Counted from the first letter of the stretch, positions 42,293 through 51,955 are shown. The stretch: DNA of 64,000 nucleotides from Paracoccus marinaquae (GCF_018860165.1 NZ_JAHKNG010000011.1:1-64000), one strand, 5' to 3'. Numbers and translations: made by a program. The notes: generated by a model not told the origin, from the sequence alone.

Positions 42293-43279
42293 TCAGCCCG
42301 GCAAGGATGCGGGCGCCGGCTGTCGCAGCGCGGTGGCCAGCCGGTCCCATTCGTCGTGGCTGCCGGGGATCCCCAGTCGCAGCCAGCGGGCGGAATAGGG
42401 AAAGCGGCGGGTCCAGATCCGGGCTTCGGCCAGTTGCTGCTGCGCCGCCGCCGCATCGGGCGTGTCATAAAGGCGGAACAGATGGGTGCCCCCGGCGGGT
42501 ATCCACCCGGCAGCATGGGCCAGCCGGTCGAGGCGCAGGCAGGCCTCGGAATGATAGACGACGGTCTCGTCGGCCCAGAGGTGATCGGCCATCGCGGATG
42601 CGCCGATGGCAAGCGCCGGGCCGCTGACCGACCAGGGGCCGGCAACCTCGGCCAGCCGCTCCAGCAGCGCCGGGGCGGCGATGACAAAGCCCAGCCGCAG
42701 CCCGGCCAGCCCCCAGAACTTGCCGAAGCTGCGCAGGATCAGCGTATTGTCAGGCGCGGTCGGGGCCAGCGACAGGTCGGGTCGCGGATCGGCAAAGCTT
42801 TCGTCCACGATCAGATGGCCGACCCGGCCCGCCAGCGCGGCCAGGGTTTCGGGCGCCCATTCGCGGCCATCGGGATTGTTCGGGTTGACCACGACGGCGA
42901 GGTCGGCGCCCGCCATGTCCTCGATCCCGGCGGCATCACCGACCTGCCAGCCCGCCGCGCGCAGGCTGGCCGCGTGTTCGTTGTAGCTGGGGGCCAGCAC
43001 CGCCGCGCGGCCGGCAGGCAGAAGGCGCGGGATCAGCTGAATGGCCGCGCTGGCCCCGGCCAGCGGCAGGACATGGCCCGGATCGCAACGGTACCAACCG
43101 GCGGCGATGCCGGTCAGGCGCGCGCTCGCGGCGGCCGTGGGCAGGGCGCGCCAGGCCTCGTCGGGCAGGGCGGCGACGGGCCAGGGGCGGCGGTTGATGC
43201 CGGTCGAAAGGTCGATCCAGTCGCCGGCCCCATAGCGCGCCGCCGCCTTGTCGATATCTCCGCCATGATCGCGGCGCAT
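42293..43279 (-). CDS. cobD: threonine-phosphate decarboxylase (cobalamin biosynthesis)
   Basis: A 328-residue PLP-dependent fold-type I enzyme that makes (R)-1-aminopropan-2-yl phosphate for the cobalamin lower-ligand arm. Motifs: the N-terminal GGDIDKAAARYGAGDWIDLS with LSTGINRRPWP typical of CobD/CobC, substrate-binding NPNNPDGREW, and the PLP-lysine region RSFGKFWGLAGLRLGF. Start ATG 43279 (MRRDHGGD). It converges on the eCIS operon with a 9-base gap and no clear terminator between. No cbiB or other cobalamin gene is beside it in this window. In the Pseudomonas denitrificans naming scheme this gene is called cobC. Confidence 0.9.
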   Translation of the reverse strand: MRRDHGGDIDKAAARYGAGDWIDLSTGINRRPWPVAALPDEAWRALPTAAASARLTGIAAGWYRCDPGHVLPLAGASAAIQLIPRLLPAGRAAVLAPSYNEHAASLRAAGWQVGDAAGIEDMAGADLAVVVNPNNPDGREWAPETLAALAGRVGHLIVDESFADPRPDLSLAPTAPDNTLILRSFGKFWGLAGLRLGFVIAAPALLERLAEVAGPWSVSGPALAIGASAMADHLWADETVVYHSEACLRLDRLAHAAGWIPAGGTHLFRLYDTPDAAAAQQQLAEARIWTRRFPYSARWLRLGIPGSHDEWDRLATALRQPAPASLPG

Positions 43280-43484
43280 CTTGTGTTCTCCGCTGTTGTC
43301 CTGCGCCGATCTGGTAGGCGAGCAGCCCATTGGCTGCAATCGGTTAACGAATTTTCGCTTTACAGCACGCAGATTCGCGCCCACGATATATGGTGAGAAC
43401 ATTCGGGCACCCATGCCCGGTATTGTATCCACAACGAGGGTTAGCGGCGTCAGAATCGCTCCCGCAGAGAGGCAGGACGCAGGC

Positions 43485-43988
43485 ATGGCACAGACGGATC
43501 ACTTCATTGCCAGTGACGAGATTCACCCGATCGACATCGTCGAGGCGGTGGCGGCGCATCACGAATGGGATTTCGACCGGCTGGCCGACGACCAGATCGC
43601 CATGGTGGTCGAGGGGCAGTGGCGCAGCTATTCGCTGACCCTTGCCTGGTCGCCGCGCGAAGAGGTGCTGCGGCTGATCTGCACCTATGACATGGACCCG
43701 CCCGCGGACCGGCTGCCGCTGATCTACGAGACGCTGAACCTGGCCAATGATCAGGTCTGGGATGGCGGCTTTACCTTCTGGTCGCAGCAGCGGCTGATGC
43801 TCTGGCGCTATGGGCTGGTTCTGGCCGGCGAGGCGGTGGCCTCGGCCGAGCAGATCGACCAGATGATCGGCAATGCGCTGATCGCCTGCGAACGCTTCTA
43901 CCCGTCCTTCCAGCTTGTCGGCTGGGGCGACACCGCGCCCGCCGCGGCGCTGGACATCGCCTTGGGCGAGGCCTACGGACGGGCCTGA
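43485..43988 (+). CDS. YbjN domain-containing protein
   Basis: A 167-residue cytosolic protein of the YbjN (putative sensory transduction regulator) family: a short N-terminal segment (IHPIDIVEAVAAHHEWDFDR), then the beta-rich MVVEGQWRSYSLTLAWSPRE, EVLRLICTYDMDPPADRLPL, and a helical end (IDQMIGNALIACERFYPSFQ). Start ATG 43485; upstream in-frame codons to 43281 are not family-like. It precedes proC by 40 bases, an arrangement common in Rhodobacteraceae. The biochemical function of the family is unknown. Confidence 0.85.
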   Translation: MAQTDHFIASDEIHPIDIVEAVAAHHEWDFDRLADDQIAMVVEGQWRSYSLTLAWSPREEVLRLICTYDMDPPADRLPLIYETLNLANDQVWDGGFTFWSQQRLMLWRYGLVLAGEAVASAEQIDQMIGNALIACERFYPSFQLVGWGDTAPAAALDIALGEAYGRA

Positions 43989-44028
43989 GGGGGGCGGGCC
44001 GCGCCCCCGCCGGAGGCAGGGGAAGCGG

Positions 44029-44844
44029 ATGAGCGATTTCGACGATATCAATGCGCGCGGGCTGGTGCTGGTCGGCTGCGGCCGGATGGGCGGCGCGATG
44101 CTGAAGGGCTGGCTTGCGCGCGGCCTGCAGGCGGATGCGGTCACGGTGATCGACCCGAAACTGGCGCCCGAATGGCAGGACAGGGGGCTGCGGGTGAATG
44201 CGCCCTTGCCGGAAAGCCCTGCCGTGCTGGTGCTGGCGGTCAAGCCGCAGATGATGGCCGATGCCCTGGGCGAACTGCCGGTGCTGCGCGACACGCTGGT
44301 CGTCTCGGTCGCGGCGGGCACCACCATTGCCACCTATGAGGCGGCCTTTCCCGGCGCGCCGGTCGTGCGGGTCATGCCGAACACGCCGGCGGCGATCGGG
44401 CAGGGCATCTCGGCGCTGATCGGCAACCCCGCCGCCACCGCCGCGCATCTGGCGCTGGCCGAGGCGCTGATGGCGGCCGTGGGCCGGGTCGTTCGGCTGG
44501 AGCGCGAGGAGCAGATGGATGCCGTCACCGGCCTGTCGGGCAGCGGGCCGGCCTATGTCTTTCACCTGATCGAGGCGCTGGCGGCGGCGGGCGCGGCGCA
44601 GGGGCTGCCGGCCGCACTGGCGCTGGACCTAGCGCGGATGACCGTGGCCGGGGCGGGGGCGCTGGCCGTCGATGCCGACGAGGATCCGGCGGTGCTGCGC
44701 GAGAACGTGACCTCGCCCGGGGGCACCACGGCGGCGGGTCTGAAGATCCTCATGGATCCGGCGACCGGATTGCCGCCGCTGATGGCACGGACCGTGGCCG
44801 CCGCCACCGAACGCGGGCGCGAGCTTGGCCGGAGCGCGACATGA
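44029..44844 (+). CDS. proC: pyrroline-5-carboxylate reductase
   Basis: A 271-residue enzyme that reduces pyrroline-5-carboxylate to proline with NAD(P)H. It has the Rossmann motif [17 protein letters not shown], the substrate-side [17 protein letters not shown], and the family signature [20 protein letters not shown] near residue 175, then [14 protein letters not shown]. Start ATG 44029 follows GGAGGCAGGGGAAG. It overlaps the tRNA-binding protein gene (ATGA) and probably shares its transcript. Confidence 0.95.
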   Translation: MSDFDDINARGLVLVGCGRMGGAMLKGWLARGLQADAVTVIDPKLAPEWQDRGLRVNAPLPESPAVLVLAVKPQMMADALGELPVLRDTLVVSVAAGTTIATYEAAFPGAPVVRVMPNTPAAIGQGISALIGNPAATAAHLALAEALMAAVGRVVRLEREEQMDAVTGLSGSGPAYVFHLIEALAAAGAAQGLPAALALDLARMTVAGAGALAVDADEDPAVLRENVTSPGGTTAAGLKILMDPATGLPPLMARTVAAATERGRELGRSAT

Positions 44845-45173
44845 GCATCAGCTTTGACGATTTCCTGAAGCTCGATATCCGCGTGGCGACCGTCACCCGC
44901 GCCGAACCTTTCCCCGAGGCGCGCAAGCCCGCGATCAAGCTGTGGCTTGATCTGGGCGAGATGGGGGTGCGCAAATCCTCGGCCCAGATCACCCGGCATT
45001 ACGACCCCGAGGTGCTGGTCGGCAAGCAGGTGCTGTGCGTGACCAATTTCCCGCCGCGCCAGATCGGGCGGTTCATGTCCGAGGTGCTTGTCCTCGGCGT
45101 GCCCGACAGCGACAATGAGGTGGTGCTGATCCGGCCCGATCTGGACGTGCCGAACGGAGGGAGGCTGTACTGA
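44841..45173 (+). CDS. csaA: tRNA-binding domain protein (CsaA-like)
   Basis: A 110-residue OB-fold protein: [20 protein letters not shown], the dimerisation and tRNA-binding [40 protein letters not shown] and [18 protein letters not shown]. CsaA proteins bind tRNA and have been linked to chaperone and export functions in other bacteria. ATG overlaps the proC stop and its stop overlaps the next start (TGATG). Confidence 0.88.
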   Translation: MSISFDDFLKLDIRVATVTRAEPFPEARKPAIKLWLDLGEMGVRKSSAQITRHYDPEVLVGKQVLCVTNFPPRQIGRFMSEVLVLGVPDSDNEVVLIRPDLDVPNGGRLY

Positions 45174-46123
45174 TGAGACTTCTGGTCACGCGCCCGATGA
45201 CCGAGCGGGCGACGAAAGCCATTGCCGCCCGTTTCGAGGCCGACTTCCGCGACAACACCCCGCTGGGCGAGGATCAGGCCGGGCAGGCCCTGCGCGACTA
45301 TGACGCGATCCTCCCGACCCTGGGTGACGCCTTCACCGCCCGGGCCTTCGCGGGCCGCGATCTGCGCTGCCGGTTCATGGCGAATTTCGGTGCCGGCTAC
45401 AACCATATCGACATCGCGGCGGCGCAGGCGGCCGGGATCGGGGTCAGCAACACCCCCGACGTGGTGACCGAGGCGACGGCGGATATCGCGCTGATGCTGA
45501 TCCTGATGGCCATGCGTCGCGCCAGCGAGGGTGAGCGGATGCTGCGCGCCGGGCAATGGGTCGGCTGGAACCCGACGCAGATGCTGGGGGCGCAGGTCGC
45601 GGGCGCGACGGTCGGCATCATCGGCATGGGCCGGATCGGCAAGGCGATCGCCCGGCGCTGTCATCTGGGTTTCGGGATGCCGGTCGTGTTCCACAACCGC
45701 TCGACCGTGTCGGCGCTGGATATTCCGGCCCGGCAGATGCTGGGACTGGCCGAGATGATGGCCGCCTGCGACGTGGCCGTGGTCGCGGTCCCGGGCGGGG
45801 CCGGAACCCGGCACCTGATCGGCGCGGCCGAGTTGCAGGCCCTGGGGCCGAAGGGTCATCTGGTCAATATCGCGCGCGGCGATGTGGTCGACGAGGCGGC
45901 GCTGATCGCGGCGCTGCAATCGGGGGCCATTGCCGGCGCCGGGCTGGATGTCTATGAGCGCGAGCCGCATGTGCCGCAGGCCCTGATCGAGGCGCCGAAC
46001 GCCACGCTTCTGCCGCATCTCGGCACCGCGACCGACGAGGTGCGGACCGACATGGCCCTGCGCGCGCTGGACAACCTGATCGCCTTTGCCGAGGGGCGGC
46101 GACCTCAAGATTTGTTGACCTGA
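45173..46123 (+). CDS. D-2-hydroxyacid dehydrogenase (glyoxylate/hydroxypyruvate reductase type)
   Basis: A 316-residue NAD(P)-dependent dehydrogenase: GVSNTPDVVTEATADIALML, the dinucleotide-binding GATVGIIGMGRIGKAIARR, the catalytic arginine in LVNIARGDVVDEAALI, the glutamate in AGLDVYEREPHVP and the histidine in TLLPHLGTATDEV. The GTG/NTPDV pattern is that of GyaR-like glyoxylate/hydroxypyruvate reductases. It makes D-glycerate or glycolate. A glycerate kinase gene lies 380 bases downstream, consistent with serine- or glyoxylate-linked metabolism. Confidence 0.88.
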   Translation: MRLLVTRPMTERATKAIAARFEADFRDNTPLGEDQAGQALRDYDAILPTLGDAFTARAFAGRDLRCRFMANFGAGYNHIDIAAAQAAGIGVSNTPDVVTEATADIALMLILMAMRRASEGERMLRAGQWVGWNPTQMLGAQVAGATVGIIGMGRIGKAIARRCHLGFGMPVVFHNRSTVSALDIPARQMLGLAEMMAACDVAVVAVPGGAGTRHLIGAAELQALGPKGHLVNIARGDVVDEAALIAALQSGAIAGAGLDVYEREPHVPQALIEAPNATLLPHLGTATDEVRTDMALRALDNLIAFAEGRRPQDLLT

Positions 46124-46202
46124 ATCTCGCGGCGCGGTGAAACCTGTTGCCGCCCGTCCCGGTTGAATGCGCATCGCAACCATCCATGCCAAGGAGGATC
46201 GC

Positions 46203-46403
46203 ATGAACTGGGATATCATCGAAGGCAAGTGGAAGCAGCTGAAGGGCTCGGTCCAGCAGAAATGGGGCGAGCTGACCGATGACGAGCTGGATCAGATCGA
46301 CGGCAACCGCGAGAAGCTGACCGGCAAGCTGCAGGAAAAATACGGCTGGACCCGGGACGAGGCCGAGCGGAAGGTCGACGACTATTTCCGCGACAAGGGC
46401 TGA
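46203..46403 (+). CDS. CsbD-family stress protein
   Basis: A 66-residue acidic/basic helical protein: [60 protein letters not shown]. This is the full CsbD/YjbJ pattern. Its role is not known, though it is often induced by general stress. A strong ribosome-binding site (AAGGAGGATCGC) precedes the ATG and a 12-bp hairpin follows. Confidence 0.95.
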   Translation: MNWDIIEGKWKQLKGSVQQKWGELTDDELDQIDGNREKLTGKLQEKYGWTRDEAERKVDDYFRDKG

Positions 46404-46422
46404 TCCGGCCTGAAACCGCCGC

Positions 46423-46449
46423 GAAAGGGCGCCCCATGGGCGCCCTTTC
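46423..46449 (+). terminator. intrinsic terminator after the csbD-like gene
   Basis: GAAAGGGCGCCC (46423-46434) pairs perfectly with GGGCGCCCTTTC (46438-46449) around a 3-base loop. Further T-rich sequence follows (CCTTTCCTTTTCC). It lies 20 bases after the csbD-like stop and separates it from the glycerate kinase gene. Confidence 0.8.
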
Positions 46450-46499
46450 CATGCCGGCGCCCGTGCCGGGCCTTTCCTTTTCCTGCATCTGCTTTAACC

Positions 46500-47759
46500 A
46501 TGCCTCCCATGGAACAGAACCCCTCCCTGCGCACACGCGCGATGCAGTTGATCGAGGCCGGGATCGGTGCCGCCGATCCGGGCCTGTCGGTGGCCCGGGC
46601 GATGGCCTCGGTTCTCGCCGATCCGCCCGCGCCGGGCGGCGCATGGCGGCTGATCGCGCTTGGCAAAGCGGCCCGCGCCATGGCCGCCGCCGCGCTTGAG
46701 GCCTTGCCCGGCGCGCGGGCGCTGGTGGTGACCAATGCCGGCAATGACGCGCCGCTGGAGCGGGCCGAGATCCTTGTCGCCGGTCATCCGGTGCCCGATG
46801 CCGCGGGCGAAAGCGCGGCACGGCGGGTCGAGGCGCTGCTTGGCGGGGCTGGGGCGCAGGACCGGGTTCTGGCACTGATCTCGGGTGGCGGCTCGGCCAT
46901 GCTGCCGGCGCCGCTTGCCGGCATCTCGCTGGCCGAGAAACAGCAGGTGAACCGGCTGCTGCTGGCCTCGGGCGCCGATATCGGCCAGACCAACCTGATA
47001 CGACAGGCGATCTCGCGGCTGAAGGGCGGCGGCTGGCTGCGGATCTGCCCGGCGCCGGTCACCGCGCTGATCCTGTCGGACGTGCCGGGCGACGACCTGC
47101 GGGTGATCGCCTCGGGTCCGACCGTCGCCCCGATCGGCGCGATTGCCGAGGCTGCCGGGACCGCGCGCGTGCTGGGCATCTGGGACCGGCTGCCCGCCTC
47201 GGTGCAGGTGGCATTGAGCCGGCCCGAGGATCGGCCGGCACCGCCACCGGCGCGGAACACCCTTGTCGGCTCGAACGGCCAGAGCGTCGCGGCGATGATC
47301 GCGGCCGGGGCGCAGGATGGCGGTCTGCCGCTGGAGGGTGATGTCGAGGACTGCGCCCGTGCCCTGATGGCCGTGGCCGCGAAGGCGCCGCCCGGCGCGG
47401 CGCTGGTCTTTGGCGGCGAAACCACGGTGCGGCTGACCGGCGACGGGCTTGGCGGGCGCAATCAGGAACTGGCGCTGCGTTTCGCCCGCGCCGCCGAGGC
47501 TGCCGGGATGGGCGGCGACTGGCTGTTCGCCTCGGTCGGCAGCGACGGGCGCGACGGGCCGGGCGAGGCGGCGGGCGGGATCGTCGATCCGCAGACGCTG
47601 GCCCGGATGCGCAAGGCCGGGCTGGACCTCGAGGATGTGCTGGCGCGCAACGATTCGACTCCGGCGCTGCAGGCTGCCGGCGGGCTTGTCGTTACCGGTG
47701 CGACCGGCACCAATGTCGCCGATCTGGCCGTGTTCCTGCGCGCCGGCCCCGCCGTCTGA
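46500..47759 (+). CDS. glycerate 2-kinase (MOFRL/DUF4147 family)
   Basis: A 419-residue GckA/TtuD-type kinase that phosphorylates D-glycerate to 2-phosphoglycerate. Motifs: WRLIALGKAARAMAAAAL, ILVAGHPVPDAAGESAARRV, the nucleotide-binding LALISGGGSAMLPAPLAGI, LILSDVPGDDLRVIASGPTV and the MOFRL FGGETTVRLTGDGLGGRNQE, ending in GSDGRDGPGEAAGGIVD. ATG 46500 or 46509 are both possible, and neither has a clear Shine-Dalgarno. It fits the hydroxyacid dehydrogenase upstream. Confidence 0.93.
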   Translation: MPPMEQNPSLRTRAMQLIEAGIGAADPGLSVARAMASVLADPPAPGGAWRLIALGKAARAMAAAALEALPGARALVVTNAGNDAPLERAEILVAGHPVPDAAGESAARRVEALLGGAGAQDRVLALISGGGSAMLPAPLAGISLAEKQQVNRLLLASGADIGQTNLIRQAISRLKGGGWLRICPAPVTALILSDVPGDDLRVIASGPTVAPIGAIAEAAGTARVLGIWDRLPASVQVALSRPEDRPAPPPARNTLVGSNGQSVAAMIAAGAQDGGLPLEGDVEDCARALMAVAAKAPPGAALVFGGETTVRLTGDGLGGRNQELALRFARAAEAAGMGGDWLFASVGSDGRDGPGEAAGGIVDPQTLARMRKAGLDLEDVLARNDSTPALQAAGGLVVTGATGTNVADLAVFLRAGPAV

Positions 47760-47768
47760 GGAGGCTTC

Positions 47769-48749
47769 ATGCTCTATGCCTATGCCGTCGAGGGCGGCCG
47801 CATCACGCTGATGGAACGCGGTGCCGACCTGCGCGGGGCGATGTGGATCGACATGGTCCAGCCGGGCGATGTCGAGGTTGCGGCGCTGACCGCCCTTGGC
47901 GTCGAGGTGCCCAGCCTTGCCGATATGGAAGAGATCGAGATCTCGAACCGTCTGTTCCGCGAGAACGGCATGGACTACATGACCGCGGTGCTGCCCGGCG
48001 AACGCGGCGATGGCAGCCGGGCGGCGATGCCGGTCAGCTTCATCCTGTCGCCCGAGCGGCTGGTGACGGTGCGCCACCACTCGCCGCGCCCGTTCCTGAC
48101 CTTCCCCGACCGTGGCGAACGCTCGACCCTTGGCTGCAGCACCTCCGACCGGCTGTTCATGGGCCTGGTCGAGGAGATCGTGGCCCGGCAGGCGGATATC
48201 CTCGAAGCCTCGGGCCGGGTGCTGGACGAGGCCGCTCAGGCCGTGTTCGAGCGTCGTACCGGGGCGACCGGCCCGATGGCCCGCGCCGGGGCCGAGCGGC
48301 TGCAGGCGGTGCTGCGCCAGGTCGGGCGCGAGGCGGAACTGCTGGCGCGGGTGCGGCTGGGCCTTCTGACCATCGAGCGCATGCTGGCCTTCTATATCGC
48401 CATCATCGGCGAGCGGAAGGAAAGCGGCAGGCTGCGCCCGGCCATCAAAGGCCAGTTGCGCGACGTGCAGGCGCTTCAGGTGCACGCCGATTTCCTGTCC
48501 TCGCGGGTCAGCCTGACCGTCGACACGACGCTTGGCATGATCAATCTGGAACAGAACAGCACCGTGCGCATCCTGTCGGTGCTGACCGCGCTGTTCCTGC
48601 CGCCGACCCTGATCGCCAGCATGTATGGCATGAACTTCGTCAACATGCCCGAGTTGGAAAAGCCCTGGGGCTATCCGATGGCCCTGGGTCTGATGGTCGG
48701 CACGTCGGCGGCGACATGGCTGCTCCTGCGCTGGAAGAACTGGCTTTGA
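47769..48749 (+). CDS. corA: CorA-family magnesium/divalent metal transporter
   Basis: A 326-residue CorA. The N-terminal alpha/beta domain is cytoplasmic, with PSLADMEEIEISNRLFRENG. A long helix follows, then the signature YGMNFVNMPE (GMN) between two C-terminal membrane helices (VLTALFLPPTLIASM and GYPMALGLMVGTSAATWLL). It forms a pentameric magnesium channel. GAGGAGGC precedes the start, 9 bases after the kinase stop, so they may be co-transcribed. Confidence 0.92.
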   Translation: MLYAYAVEGGRITLMERGADLRGAMWIDMVQPGDVEVAALTALGVEVPSLADMEEIEISNRLFRENGMDYMTAVLPGERGDGSRAAMPVSFILSPERLVTVRHHSPRPFLTFPDRGERSTLGCSTSDRLFMGLVEEIVARQADILEASGRVLDEAAQAVFERRTGATGPMARAGAERLQAVLRQVGREAELLARVRLGLLTIERMLAFYIAIIGERKESGRLRPAIKGQLRDVQALQVHADFLSSRVSLTVDTTLGMINLEQNSTVRILSVLTALFLPPTLIASMYGMNFVNMPELEKPWGYPMALGLMVGTSAATWLLLRWKNWL

Positions 48750-48910
48750 GGCATGAACTTGCGGCCGGGGTTGCCTGCCGCCCTGTTCGTGCATTGCCTC
48801 GCGGGGCTTCCGCCGCCGGGGGCAATGCCGGGGCGCCATCCCGCGCCGTTTCATCGGTCGAAAGCCCGTTCCCCCTTCGCTTTCGTGGCCCGGCAGGCTA
48901 AGGCAGGTCG

Positions 48911-50458
48911 ATGACCGGTCCGTCGCCCAACCCTGACAGCCTCACCCCCAGCCTGTCGCCGGATCAGGCCGATGCCTGGGACGCGCTGGCCGAGGTTTTT
49001 GCCGCGGCGGGTGTCGATCTGCTGGCCGAGGAAATCCGGCCGCCGCAACCCGGCAAGGGCCGGGTCATGGCGGTGATCGGCAAGGCGGGTTCGGGCAAGA
49101 CGCTGCTGCTGTCCGAGATCACCCGGGCGCTGCGCGCGGGCGGGGTCGAGATCGTCAGCGCCGATTACGAGGGGCGCCGCCGCAAGGATCGCCGCACGGT
49201 GGCGATCCTCGCGCCGACCAACAAGGCCGCCTTCGTGCTGCGGACCCGCGGCGTGCCGGCCACCACCATCCACCGCATCCTTTACACCCCCGTTTACGAT
49301 CCGGAATATGAACGCATCGCCGAATGGCTGGCGGGCGAGGGGCAGCGCCCCAAGGTCGAGGGGCTGACCGATGAGGCGCTGGACCGGGCGAAAGCCTTCT
49401 ACGACCAGCATGCCTCGATCCCCGGCGCCCTGGCGGCGGCGGGGCTGCGCGGCTCGGACTTCATCAAGGGCTGGAAACGGCGCGAGGACGGGCTGGATAT
49501 CGGCCTGATCGACGAATCCTCGATGCTGGACGAGCGGCAGTTCGAGGATCTGCGCGAGATTTTCCCGGTCCTCGTGCTGTTCGGCGACCCGGCGCAGCTG
49601 GCCCCGGTCGGACAATCGGGCGAGATGGTCTTTGACAAGCTGGCCGAAAGCCAGCGCCTGATCCTGCACCGCATCCACCGGCAGGCCGATGACAGCCCGA
49701 TCCTCGATCTTGCCCATGCCCTGTCCGACGACAGCCTCGACTTCGCCGGGTTCGAGCGGCTGATCCGCGCGGCGGCCGGCCGCGACGACCGGGTGGTCTG
49801 GGCCGAACGGGTAGAAAGCGACCTGATGGCGCGCTCGCCGGTGCTGGTCTGGCGCAACGCCACCCGCATCCGGCTGATCCACGCCTTCCGCTCGGCCTTC
49901 GGCGCGCCGGGCGACGCGCTGCTGCCGGGCGAGCCTCTGATCTGCGACGGTCTGGAACTGCCGCTGAAACACCGCAAGAAGCGCATCGACCTTGAAGCGC
50001 GCGGGCTGATCAAGGGCGCGCAGGTGGTCTATCTGGGACCGGGCCGCAAGCCCGGCTTCTCGCGGCTGCATGTGATCGGGGCCGAGGATCCGCGCCTGTC
50101 GGCCGCCAGCATCGTCAAGATCGAGATGCCGGACGAGGAAGAGCCCTTCATCCCCTATGCCGCCCGCATGGGCGCGGCCTTCCTGCATGGCGCGGCGGTC
50201 ACGATCCATAAGTCGCAAGGCTCGCAATGGCCCGATGTGCAGGTCTTTGCCCCCGATATCAGCGCCGCCGCATGGTCGAACCGGACCGAGGCCGGCATCC
50301 CGCTGTGGAAACGCCTCGCCTATGTCGCCATCACCCGCGCGCAGGAGCGGCTGTACTGGGTCGTCCGCCCCCGCCTTGCGCGGCCGTCGGCCGGGCTTTC
50401 GACCGCGGATCTGGACGCCCCCGCGACCGCCCTTGCCCTGGAGGGTGAAGGCTCGTGA
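48911..50458 (+). CDS. ATP-dependent RecD-like DNA helicase
   Basis: A 515-residue superfamily 1 helicase: Walker A VIGKAGSGKTLLLSEI (about residues 55-70), motif Ia VAILAPTNKAAFVLRTRGVP with ATTIHRIL, motif II GLIDESSMLDERQF (DES in place of DEA/DE), motif III LVLFGDPAQLAPVG, and the UvrD_C_2-type C-terminus GAAVTIHKSQGSQWPDVQVF, YVAITRAQERLYWV. It is shorter than RecD and lacks RecB/C partners here. A role in general DNA repair or RNA/DNA remodelling is inferred. A 160-base gap before it has no gene. Confidence 0.85.
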   Translation: MTGPSPNPDSLTPSLSPDQADAWDALAEVFAAAGVDLLAEEIRPPQPGKGRVMAVIGKAGSGKTLLLSEITRALRAGGVEIVSADYEGRRRKDRRTVAILAPTNKAAFVLRTRGVPATTIHRILYTPVYDPEYERIAEWLAGEGQRPKVEGLTDEALDRAKAFYDQHASIPGALAAAGLRGSDFIKGWKRREDGLDIGLIDESSMLDERQFEDLREIFPVLVLFGDPAQLAPVGQSGEMVFDKLAESQRLILHRIHRQADDSPILDLAHALSDDSLDFAGFERLIRAAAGRDDRVVWAERVESDLMARSPVLVWRNATRIRLIHAFRSAFGAPGDALLPGEPLICDGLELPLKHRKKRIDLEARGLIKGAQVVYLGPGRKPGFSRLHVIGAEDPRLSAASIVKIEMPDEEEPFIPYAARMGAAFLHGAAVTIHKSQGSQWPDVQVFAPDISAAAWSNRTEAGIPLWKRLAYVAITRAQERLYWVVRPRLARPSAGLSTADLDAPATALALEGEGS

Positions 50459-50488
50459 TTCCCCTGATGGCATGACCCGGGTGCAGCC

Positions 50489-50974
50489 GTGATCAGAACC
50501 GTCTCGCTTGACACCTATCTGGACGCCCGGCCCGGGCAGGTCTGGGACGAGGTGAACCGGCCGCGCCTGCTGCGCTTCGTCGCCCATCCGCTGATCCGCT
50601 TTGATCCGGTCGACCCGGCCGTGTTTCCGGATTGCTGGCAGGACCGGGACTATCTTGTCGCGATGTCCTGGCGCGGCATCCTGCCCCTCGGGCGGCAGAC
50701 CATCCGCATCTCGCGTCCGCCATCGCGGGACGGCCGGCGCCTGCTGCTGGATGACGGGCAAAGCGCGATGATCCGGCGCTGGCACCATGTCGTGTCGGTC
50801 GAGGCCGAGGGCGCGGGAACCCGCTATCGCGACCGGATCGAGATCGAGGCGGGCCTTCTGACCCCGCTGATCGCGTTCTGGGCGCGGCACTTCTATGCCC
50901 ACCGCCAGCGACGCTGGCGCAGCCTCGTGCGGGCGGGTTTCGACTATGACCGGGCCGAAAGCGCCCGCCCTTGA
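50489..50974 (+). CDS. SRPBCC-like hypothetical protein
   Basis: A 161-residue protein from GTG, with an N-terminal strand (TVSLDTYLDARPGQVWDEVN) typical of START/SRPBCC ligand-binding proteins, a middle region (WRGILPLGRQTIRIS) and the helical C-terminus LLTPLIAFWARHFYAHRQRR that closes the cavity. The ligand is unknown. It follows the helicase gene by 30 bases. The start has no good Shine-Dalgarno, so it may begin elsewhere. Confidence 0.6.
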   Translation: MIRTVSLDTYLDARPGQVWDEVNRPRLLRFVAHPLIRFDPVDPAVFPDCWQDRDYLVAMSWRGILPLGRQTIRISRPPSRDGRRLLLDDGQSAMIRRWHHVVSVEAEGAGTRYRDRIEIEAGLLTPLIAFWARHFYAHRQRRWRSLVRAGFDYDRAESARP

Positions 50975-51063
50975 CCTGAAGGTTATCCTGCTGCCCCGGG
51001 ACATTCGCCGGCCATTGACCTGTCCCCATGGGCCGGGCTTGATGGCACGGGGGAGGCAAGCGC

Positions 51064-51951
51064 GTGATCGACAAGCTGGAAATGTTCATCGCGGTGGCCA
51101 AGGAGCGCCATTTCGGCCGCGCCGCCGCCAGTCTCGGCATTACCCAGCCCACGCTGTCCGCGGGCATCAAGCAGCTTGAGGAACAGCTGGGCGTGCTGCT
51201 GATCTTTCGCGGCTCGCGTTTCGGCGGGCTGACCCCCGAGGGGCAGAGCGCGCTGGTCTGGGCGCGGCGCATCGTCGGTGACGCAAGGCAGCTGCGCGAG
51301 GAGATGCGGGCGGTGCGGCACGGGCTGTCGGGGCGGCTGCGGATCGCCGTCGTCCCCACGGCGCTGACCTGGGCGGCCAAGATCTCGGCCCGGTTCGGCA
51401 CCCTGCATCCGAATGTCAGCTTCACCATCCTGTCGCGCACCTCGATCGAGATCCTGCAGATGATCGACGACCTCGAGATCGACGCGGGCATTTCCTATCT
51501 GGACAACGAACCCCTCGGCAAGGTCAGCACCGTCCCGCTTTATGACGAGCGTTACATGCTGGTTTGCGGTGCCGGGGGGGCCTTCGCGGGGCGCGACAGC
51601 GTCACCTGGCCCGAGCTTGACGGCCATCGGCTGTGCCTGCTGACCTCGGACATGCAGAACCGGCGGATCATCAATCGCAATCTGGTCGCCGCCGGGGTGA
51701 CGCCGCGGGCCACGGTGGAATCCAGTTCGACCGTGGTGCTGGTCGCGCATGTGCTGGAGGGCGGCTGGCTGACCGTCCTGCCCGAGGATATCGCCAGCTT
51801 CCTCGCCCAGGGCAAGCCGCTGCGGCTGGTGCCCCTGGAGAAGCCCGAAACTGCCCATGCCGTCGGTCTGGTCGCGCCCTGGCGGGAACCGCATACGCCG
51901 GTGCTGAATGCCCTTCTGGCCGAGGCCCGGCGCATGGTTTCTGATAGTTGA
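51064..51951 (+). CDS. LysR-family transcriptional regulator, probable activator of the fds genes
   Basis: A 295-residue LysR protein from GTG. The DNA-binding domain is MIDKLEMFIAVAKERHFGRA with AASLGITQPTLSAGIKQLEE; the effector domain follows (GRLRIAVVPTALTWAAKISA, IDAGISYLDNEPLGKVSTVP). It lies on the same strand directly before fdsG with an 86-base gap containing TATTGAT direct repeats. This neighbourhood suggests control of the formate dehydrogenase genes, as for FdsR-like regulators in other bacteria. Confidence 0.88.
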   Translation: MIDKLEMFIAVAKERHFGRAAASLGITQPTLSAGIKQLEEQLGVLLIFRGSRFGGLTPEGQSALVWARRIVGDARQLREEMRAVRHGLSGRLRIAVVPTALTWAAKISARFGTLHPNVSFTILSRTSIEILQMIDDLEIDAGISYLDNEPLGKVSTVPLYDERYMLVCGAGGAFAGRDSVTWPELDGHRLCLLTSDMQNRRIINRNLVAAGVTPRATVESSSTVVLVAHVLEGGWLTVLPEDIASFLAQGKPLRLVPLEKPETAHAVGLVAPWREPHTPVLNALLAEARRMVSDS

Positions 51952-51955
51952 TCTC

